Positions 60,440 to 64,000 of a stretch of DNA of 64,000 bases are shown piece by piece. The stretch lies in the NCBI RefSeq assembly GCF_033807715.1, contig NC_084596.1:27602879-27666878 (forward strand), written 5' to 3'. Both the position numbers and the translations under genes were made by a program. The notes below the pieces were generated by a model that was given only the letters and a program-made list of their open reading frames with translations, did no database searches and was not told the DNA's origin. Source of the DNA: Cololabis saira (taxonomy: Eukaryota > Chordata > Actinopteri > Beloniformes > Belonidae). The number at the start of each line of letters is the position of its first letter. Position 1 is the first letter of the stretch.

Positions 60440-62720
60440 GCGTGTGTGTGTGTGTGTATGTGTGTGTTTTATAAGGGCAGTGCAATAAATAACTTGATCC
60501 TAATGAATGGTTTATCATTCTTTTATCTTTACCTCATTCTTATTGAGGTAATGATGCAAGACAGTCAGTGGTGCTTTGTGAACATTCCCAGTTAACTGTA
60601 ATTTTGGTCTCACATGCTATTGTTTTTACAGGAAGCTTAACCGCGCTGGTCTGTCAACATTCAATCACTCCTTTGGCTTTGCCGTGTAAACTTATCATAC
60701 CTGACAGAGGTAAACGTTCACCCACACACATCCTGCACATTTTATTTTATTCAAGATAATGACCAGGAAAGAAAGTTGCCATTATTTTAAGTTGTGTTGC
60801 CTCTCCCAACTGACAATCATAGCTGACTGTTTTATGTGGCCGTTTAGTAATTATAGCTGTTGGTGTAGCTGTTGATCTCCGATGTTTTTGTTCAAAGATC
60901 CTCTCGAAGATGTTGTGGAGAATACCTCCCAGTCAGTGACAAACTCTGCCGCTGAGCTGCTGAAGCAGGGCGCAGGTAATGTAGCATCTTAGATCACTCG
61001 CTGTTAATAGACATTATGAGACATGCACGGAGAGACGGTAAACACCGACACAATCCCTCTGCGGCAGAGGTGTCAAAAGTATTCACATTCATTACTCAGG
61101 TAGAAGTATAGATTCTAGAGTTTTAAAATACTCCTGTAGAAGTTGAAGTATCAACTCAAGTTTTTTACTCAAGTAAAAGTATAAAAGTACTGGTTTCAAA
61201 ACTACTTAAAGTATAAAAGTAAAAGTAATGTAAGGGGGAAAAAAGCTATTGAAAATGAATGCAATGCATCTTAGTATAATGCAAATATATTAAAGAAGCA
61301 TATATGTGTACTATTGAGCATTAACATGTGTTTCAGAGAGCAGAAGATATGATGACTAGTTGCCTATAAGTATTGTAATGGTGCAAAAAGTCAAACTTCA
61401 TAGGCATGTTATCATTTCTCCTAACCTTTATTGGAATGTACATCCAAGTTTAGTTGCAGGAATCTGAGGGAACGGATGTAAGAACAAAACTGGACAAGAA
61501 CATCTGAAACAACCACAACCAAATTCACTCTATCCGGATGGAGCAATTTAACTGGATAGTTTTTCTTTAAAGGCCGAAATGAAATAGAGTAACGAGGCTG
61601 TTTTTAAAACATAAGGAGTAAAAAGTACAGATAATTGCGTGAAAATGTAAGGAGTAAAAAGTACAGATAATTGCGTGAAAATGTAAGGAGTAAAAGTAAA
61701 AAGTCATCTGAAAAATAATTACTCCAGTGAAGTATAGATAACCAAAATTTCTACTTAAGTAAGGTAACAAAGTATTTGTACTTTGTTACTTGACACCTCT
61801 GCTCGGCGGTGCCCTCGCTCACTTTTGGAACCAAGCAGTGTTCTCCGTCCTGTTGTCGTGCACTCACTCTAGTTGTTTTTTACTTTGAAAACCTAAACTT
61901 TGAATGTGTTTTTGTCTTTACAGCGTGTAATGTGTGGTACTTGGGTTCTGTGGATATGGAGTCGCTAACAGGCGGCCAGGCAGTGCAGAAAGCCACCAGC
62001 ATGACCCTGAGCGTCAACCCTCCGCCGACCTCCACGGTGGTCCACTTCAAAGTTTCCTCTCAGGGAATCACCCTCACGGACAACCAGAGGAAGTGCGTAA
62101 AACATTTGCCTCAACACCCTTTATCAAAGCTACTGTACGTCCAGTCATCCTAATCATCATTTTTGTCTCTTTTTAGACTCTTTTTCAGGAGGCATTACAA
62201 TGTTAACACAGTGATATTTTGTGCTCTGGACCCAGATGAAAGAAAGTGAGTGATTTTTTTTTTTTGTTTGAATATTTGTGGTCAGTATCAGTTCTGAGAA
62301 AAAAATGTCATTATTCCAATCAGGCAGAAAAAGTAAAAGAAATGACTCAAATCTAGTTTGATTTTAGTTGTATTTTAGGTGTTCTGCTAATAACAGTCTC
62401 ATTACTGCTCATAGGTGGAAGAAAGACGGGCACCCGTTAGCAAAGTGAGTAAATGATTATAATTTTCTCCGGGGCTGCAGCCAGAACGCAGCTGAAGCAG
62501 CTATTTTTAAAGACACTTGGTCAGTTTGAGGTAGGTGACGGTGCTGCTGTTAACCACTTTGCTCCACCTTTGCAGAATCTTCGGTTTTGTGGCGAGGAAA
62601 ACTGGCACTTCCATGGACAACGTATGCCATCTGTTTGCTGAGCACGACCCTGAGCAGCCAGCCAGCGCCATAGTCAACTTTGTATCCAAGGTGATGATTG
62701 GCTCGCAAAGGAGCAAGTAA
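32663..62720 (+). CDS. tns3: tensin-3, 26 coding exons
   Basis: Tensin-3 is a focal-adhesion scaffold linking integrin tails to actin and phosphotyrosine signalling. Coding exons: 32663-32815, 33009-33059, 33189-33311, 34663-34727, 35753-35836, 38379-38491, 38952-39012, 39202-39277, 39367-39496, 39744-39809, 41190-41291, 47249-48433, 52994-53151, 53744-53876, 53973-54056, 56099-56210, 56350-56885, 58114-58200, 58301-58432, 60016-60111, 60632-60709, 60898-60975, 61924-62092, 62177-62245, 62415-62444, 62576-62720. All join in frame (3,390 nt, 1,129 residues). The start has two consecutive ATGs (32663 and 32666); human TNS3 begins like the second. Tensin-3 rather than tensin-1 or -2 is shown by [16 protein letters not shown], by Cys in the phosphatase loop and by ending at [10 protein letters not shown]. 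The protein is about 300 residues shorter than human, and the deficit is in the disordered middle. Exons 13, 15 and 16 are weakly conserved predictions supported by phase and splice sites. Confidence 0.94.
35837..38378 (+). other. tns3: tns3 intron 5
   Basis: A 2.5-kb intron between exons 5 and 6. Its right third is the TTAA-flanked element at 37299-38155. The rest is AT-rich, with a G8 run near 36018. No exon seen. Confidence 0.6.
37299..38155. mobile_element. TTAA-flanked non-autonomous DNA transposon (piggyBac-like)
   Basis: Perfect 15-base inverted termini (aggggacctattatg at left; its complement cataataggtcccct at right) lie immediately inside TTAA on both sides (37299-37302 and 38152-38155). 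TTAA target sites are typical of piggyBac. The 857-base body has no transposase ORF. Sequences resembling the terminus recur at 22866 and 42960. Confidence 0.8.
38559..38642. repeat. TA microsatellite in tns3 intron 6
   Basis: About 70 bases of TA dinucleotide followed by interrupted TA/TG words, starting about 68 bases after the exon 6 donor. Confidence 0.95.
38952..41291 (+). CDS. tns3: tns3 coding exons 7-11: C2 domain
   Basis: These five exons encode the PTEN-type C2 domain that follows the phosphatase fold (to about residue 310) and binds membrane. Landmarks are [65 protein letters not shown] and [15 protein letters not shown]. All junctions preserve frame. The exon 10 donor is at 39810 and the exon 11 acceptor at 41189, separated by a 1.4-kb intron largely made of a transposon. 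Confidence 0.93.
40357..41078. mobile_element. non-autonomous DNA transposon in tns3 intron 10
   Basis: The left end (ggcctcgtttacacggagc) and the inverted right end (aggccacgtttacacatagc) match, and both continue into Gaaaacg/cgtttt-type repeats. The element nearly fills the intron between exons 10 and 11. No clear target duplication. It has itself been invaded by the MITE at 40746. Confidence 0.65.
40746..40863. mobile_element. Harbinger-like MITE copy 3, nested
   Basis: A 118-base copy of the family seen at 6079 and 23857, in the opposite orientation, inserted inside the 40357-41078 element. Flanked by TCA on both sides (40743-40745 and 40864-40866), a clean 3-bp duplication. The left terminus is aggctgatttatggttccgc. 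Confidence 0.8.
43451..44768. mobile_element. non-autonomous hAT element carrying a GGAA array
   Basis: Flanked by a perfect 8-base duplication, gtggttgg, at 43443-43450 and 44769-44776, the hallmark of hAT insertion. Termini are inverted: taggaacgggcgatat at left and tagggatgggcggtat inverted from the right. The genuine body is only about 320 bases (43451-43568 and 44589-44768). Everything between is a truncated MITE fragment (43569-43603) and GGAA-type repeat. Confidence 0.85.
43604..44586. repeat. ~980-bp GGAA polypurine array with higher-order structure
   Basis: A tract of GGAA units on the plus strand with only rare pyrimidines. Pure blocks are separated by two recurring interruption types: one containing gagagggcagg (near 43735, 43868, 44012, 44248) and one containing gggagaaaacaagg (near 44070, 44165, 44406). 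The array therefore grew by duplication of larger units as well as by slippage. The long ORFs across it are repeat artefacts. Confidence 0.95.
47249..48433 (+). CDS. tns3: tns3 coding exon 12: large disordered central exon
   Basis: This 1,185-base GC-rich exon encodes about 395 residues of low-complexity Ser/Gln/Pro-rich sequence. Conserved tensin-3 motifs are [74 protein letters not shown] and [16 protein letters not shown]. The acceptor is ttttgcag at 47248 and the donor gtgagc at 48434 (phase 1). The first part should hold the conserved tensin DGSLYAKV segment; at the same position and same length this gene reads [13 protein letters not shown] instead. Confidence 0.92.
48434..52993 (+). 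other. tns3: tns3 intron 12 (4.6 kb)
   Basis: Contains a G13 run at about 51099 and a LINE 3' tail at 51176-51265 followed by A-rich sequence. The rest is AT-rich without recognisable exons. Confidence 0.55.
51176..51265 (-). mobile_element. LINE 3' tail
   Basis: On the minus strand the sequence reads ggaccccaggaagaatagtt, then a gctgctgaggcagc stem, then an (AAATA)-type tail. This is the familiar 3' end of a fish non-LTR retrotransposon. The A-rich stretch to about 51700 may be degenerate body; no coding is visible. Confidence 0.6.
52994..56885 (+). CDS. tns3: tns3 coding exons 13-17: variable linker
   Basis: Five exons (52994-53151, 53744-53876, 53973-54056, 56099-56210, 56350-56885) encode about residues 495-835. 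Exon 14 has the tensin-3 motif [12 protein letters not shown]. Exon 17 ends with [38 protein letters not shown] and SPLPG, all close to human TNS3. Exons 13, 15 and 16 are poorly conserved. I place them because each has a proper acceptor and donor and is the only reading that restores phase between strong neighbours; joining exon 12 straight to exon 14 would hit a stop. Human TNS3 has about 300 more residues here, so extra small exons may be missed. Confidence 0.75.
53175..53671. mobile_element. 497-bp non-autonomous hAT element in tns3 intron 13
   Basis: Flanked by a perfect 8-base duplication, gtgcacac (53167-53174 and 53672-53679). The termini are inverted repeats (tagggctgtgcgatt at left, tagggctgttcgatt from the right). 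The interior is AT-rich with subterminal atcga/tcgat words. No transposase ORF. Confidence 0.9.
54057..56098 (+). other. tns3: tns3 intron 15
   Basis: A 2-kb intron holding two direct-repeat pairs (54131/54428 and 54522/54702), a LINE tail on the minus strand (55300-55745) and AT-rich filler. Further small, poorly conserved exons could be hidden here, since the protein is short against human in this segment. Confidence 0.5.
55300..55745 (-). mobile_element. 5'-truncated LINE, ORF2 C-terminus and 3' tail
   Basis: The minus strand has an open 84-codon stretch (55743-55489) containing [28 protein letters not shown] and [13 protein letters not shown]. This is the typical C-terminal tail of fish non-LTR reverse transcriptases, ending at a stop. 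The 3' UTR then runs to tandem ATACAA-type tail units near 55295-55320. Frame preservation suggests a fairly young fragment. Confidence 0.75.
56886..58113 (+). other. tns3: tns3 intron 17
   Basis: A 1.2-kb intron containing the interspersed repeat at 57010-57290. The remainder shows nothing recognisable. Confidence 0.55.
57010..57290. repeat. common fish interspersed repeat
   Basis: It begins with aggcaaggcaaatgtattta, tatagcacaattcaacacaa and caaagtgctttacattgaca, the start of a very common teleost dispersed repeat, followed by an A-rich end. Class (SINE-like or LINE tail) not determined. Confidence 0.6.
58114..60975 (+). CDS. tns3: tns3 coding exons 18-22: SH2 domain and linker
   Basis: The SH2 domain spans about residues 855-965 and binds phosphotyrosine partners at adhesions. 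It opens with [16 protein letters not shown]; the phosphate-binding arginine is Arg880 in [11 protein letters not shown] (exon 19). It continues with [37 protein letters not shown] and [18 protein letters not shown]. Exon 22 is the short SH2-PTB linker ending in [10 protein letters not shown]. Every intron here is phase 1. Confidence 0.95.
58433..60015 (+). other. tns3: tns3 intron 19
   Basis: A 1.6-kb intron with a TA microsatellite (about 59243-59314). No other feature recognised. Confidence 0.6.
59243..59314. repeat. TA microsatellite
   Basis: About 70 bases of TA dinucleotide with one TACATA interruption, within tns3 intron 19. Confidence 0.95.
60359..60468. repeat. GT microsatellite in tns3 intron 20
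   Basis: About 110 bases of GT dinucleotide with a few CG and TA interruptions near its right end. Confidence 0.96.
61065..61801. mobile_element. 737-bp hAT-like non-autonomous element in tns3 intron 22
   Basis: Inverted termini (cagaggtgtcaaaagtatt at left, cagaggtgtcaagtaacaa from the right) are flanked by an 8-base near-duplication (ctctgcgg at 61057-61064 and ctcggcgg at 61802-61809, one mismatch). Subterminal sequence is full of aagta/tactt words. A 36-base unit starting taaggagtaaaaagtacaga is tandemly repeated at 61612 and 61648, with a partial third copy at 61684. Confidence 0.8.
61924..62720 (+). CDS. tns3: tns3 coding exons 23-26: PTB domain and stop
   Basis: The C-terminal PTB domain (about residues 993-1129) binds the NPxY motif of beta-integrin tails. 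Landmarks are [63 protein letters not shown] and [19 protein letters not shown]. Exon 25 is only 30 bases (62415-62444). Stop TAA is at 62718-62720. The end (IGSQRSK) differs slightly from human, as expected. Confidence 0.95.
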
Positions 62721-63502
62721 GAAAGATTGGATCACCTGGATAGAGGTTTAAATGTTGACAAAGACTGGACAAAGGACTACGGAATAAGGAGCAAAGCTGG
62801 TGATGACATGGACTTTAACCCTGGATAATAACTGGATGTGGCAGACGGGCTAATGATTACCATCACCAGACTTATTTTAAAAGGAAACATATGAATGCTT
62901 CGCTTTTCTGTATGAACCCTTAATTAGCCAGGAAAGGAAAAAAAACAATATATATAAATATGTATGTACTGTAATGTCTCATAGATAATTATTAGTCCAA
63001 CATTCAGTACACGATGGCTGCTTTTCCAGTTCGTGCATAGCATTTAATGGACAAAAACAGAAAGCTCTACGTTGTTGTTTATTTTCTTATCTTATATTTA
63101 ACCAAAACAAACTTCATTCAAGCTATTAACAAACTGTACAACTGTAGGTAATCTAGAGGCACATTTGTGCTGCAGCTGTCCAGTATTTCAGTACAGAGTT
63201 ATAAACAAGGAAAAAGCAAATAGCAGATATGTGTTATTTGGATTCTGGAACCAGTGGCATTGCAATTATGACTATGTTTCCTTTTTTCTTTTTTAATCTA
63301 TGCAATGTATATATTTTTTTTACACTATGGTCCTCTAAACATGTGAAGCATGTAAGTGGCTTCTTTAAACTCTGTTAGATTTTTGAACGTGACCACTTTA
63401 AAAGCTGTCTCTGAGATTTTTATACAAGCATGAGTGTATGAGCGTGTGTGTTCACATCAGAGAAACCGTAGAAAATGTTTTAATGAAGCCCTTATATATA
63501 CA

Positions 63503-63572
<70 letters not shown>

Positions 63573-63586
63573 TTAAAAAAAGTGTG

Positions 63587-63645
<59 letters not shown>

Positions 63646-64000
63646 ATATGTATTTTTAAAAAAATGTGTATATATACAGTATATATATATACAGTATATA
63701 TACATTTGTTAAAAATACATCAATACTGTGGAGGGCAGATGGAACAATTGGTATTCTATTTATTACTATCAAATGTTTCTATTTTAATTGCTCCTTTTCC
63801 AGTAAGAGCAGGTATTTCAAAAAAAGGTACTTTTTAAAAATCTACTCTGTTATGTTTTGTTTTTACTCAAATTAAAAATAGGCTGCTGTATTGGGAGAAC
63901 GAATGTTTGCAGGAAGTATGGGAGAAAAGGGTTGCAGTTGCACAAATACATGTATATTTTGTATTCTGCTTACTAAACTAGTCATCTGTCAGTGACATAT
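62721..64000 (+). other. tns3: tns3 3' UTR, possibly continuing beyond the window
   Basis: AT-rich sequence after the stop with two or three TA microsatellite blocks (about 63498-63565, 63588-63640, 63670-63702). I find no AATAAA; an ATTAAA variant occurs at 63871-63876. The transcript end is therefore unresolved. No other gene is visible. Confidence 0.5.
63498..63702. repeat. TA microsatellites in tns3 3' UTR
   Basis: Several TA runs separated by TGTGTATG and A-rich spacers; the unit TTTAAAAAAA-TGTGTATATA recurs, so part of the array was duplicated with its spacer. Confidence 0.92.

Overview
This window is nuclear DNA from a teleost fish, most likely a spiny-rayed (percomorph) species. I infer that from two intron-rich vertebrate genes and a dense set of fish-type repeats: non-autonomous hAT, Harbinger-like, Tc1-like and TTAA-flanked elements, LINE 3' ends, and long GT, AT and GGAA arrays. 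I cannot name the species. I see no prokaryotic features, CRISPR arrays, rRNA or convincing tRNA genes.

Layout. (1) 1-5640 is intergenic, with microsatellites, two decayed LINE 3' ends and one interspersed repeat. (2) 5788-21250 (+) is a complete desmoplakin gene (dsp). I resolve it into 24 coding exons joined in frame to 2,711 codons: plakin domain, coiled-coil rod, three plakin-repeat domains and a Gly-Ser-Arg tail. A poly(A) signal lies near 21752. (3) About 21780-23280 is a short intergenic gap carrying a 485-bp inverted-repeat element. (4) From about 23290 to beyond 62720 (+) is tensin-3 (tns3). It has a probable GC-rich non-coding first exon ending at 23782, an 8.9-kb first intron with a dead Tc1-like transposon, and 26 coding exons (32663-62720) that join in frame to 1,129 codons. 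Domains are a PTEN-like phosphatase domain, C2, a long disordered middle, SH2 and PTB. The window ends in or just after the tns3 3' UTR.

The two genes are tandem on the plus strand, about 1.5 kb apart. They share a theme but not a pathway: desmoplakin ties intermediate filaments to desmosomes, and tensin-3 ties actin and signalling to integrin adhesions. I recall the human orthologues on different chromosomes (DSP 6p24, TNS3 7p12), so the adjacency is a fish-lineage arrangement or an ancestral one broken in mammals.

Most notable observations: the desmoplakin I/II alternative splice donor is conserved base for base, while the skipped rod segment is 160 residues shorter than in human; a GC-AG intron occurs in dsp; the same Harbinger-like MITE sits just downstream of exon 1 in both genes; a hAT element with a perfect 8-bp target duplication carries a nested MITE fragment and about 1 kb of GGAA repeat; and a 497-bp hAT element makes up most of one tns3 intron. 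I found no wholly new multi-gene system here. The novelty is in gene structure and transposon biology. Comparisons with human proteins are from memory, not from a run alignment.
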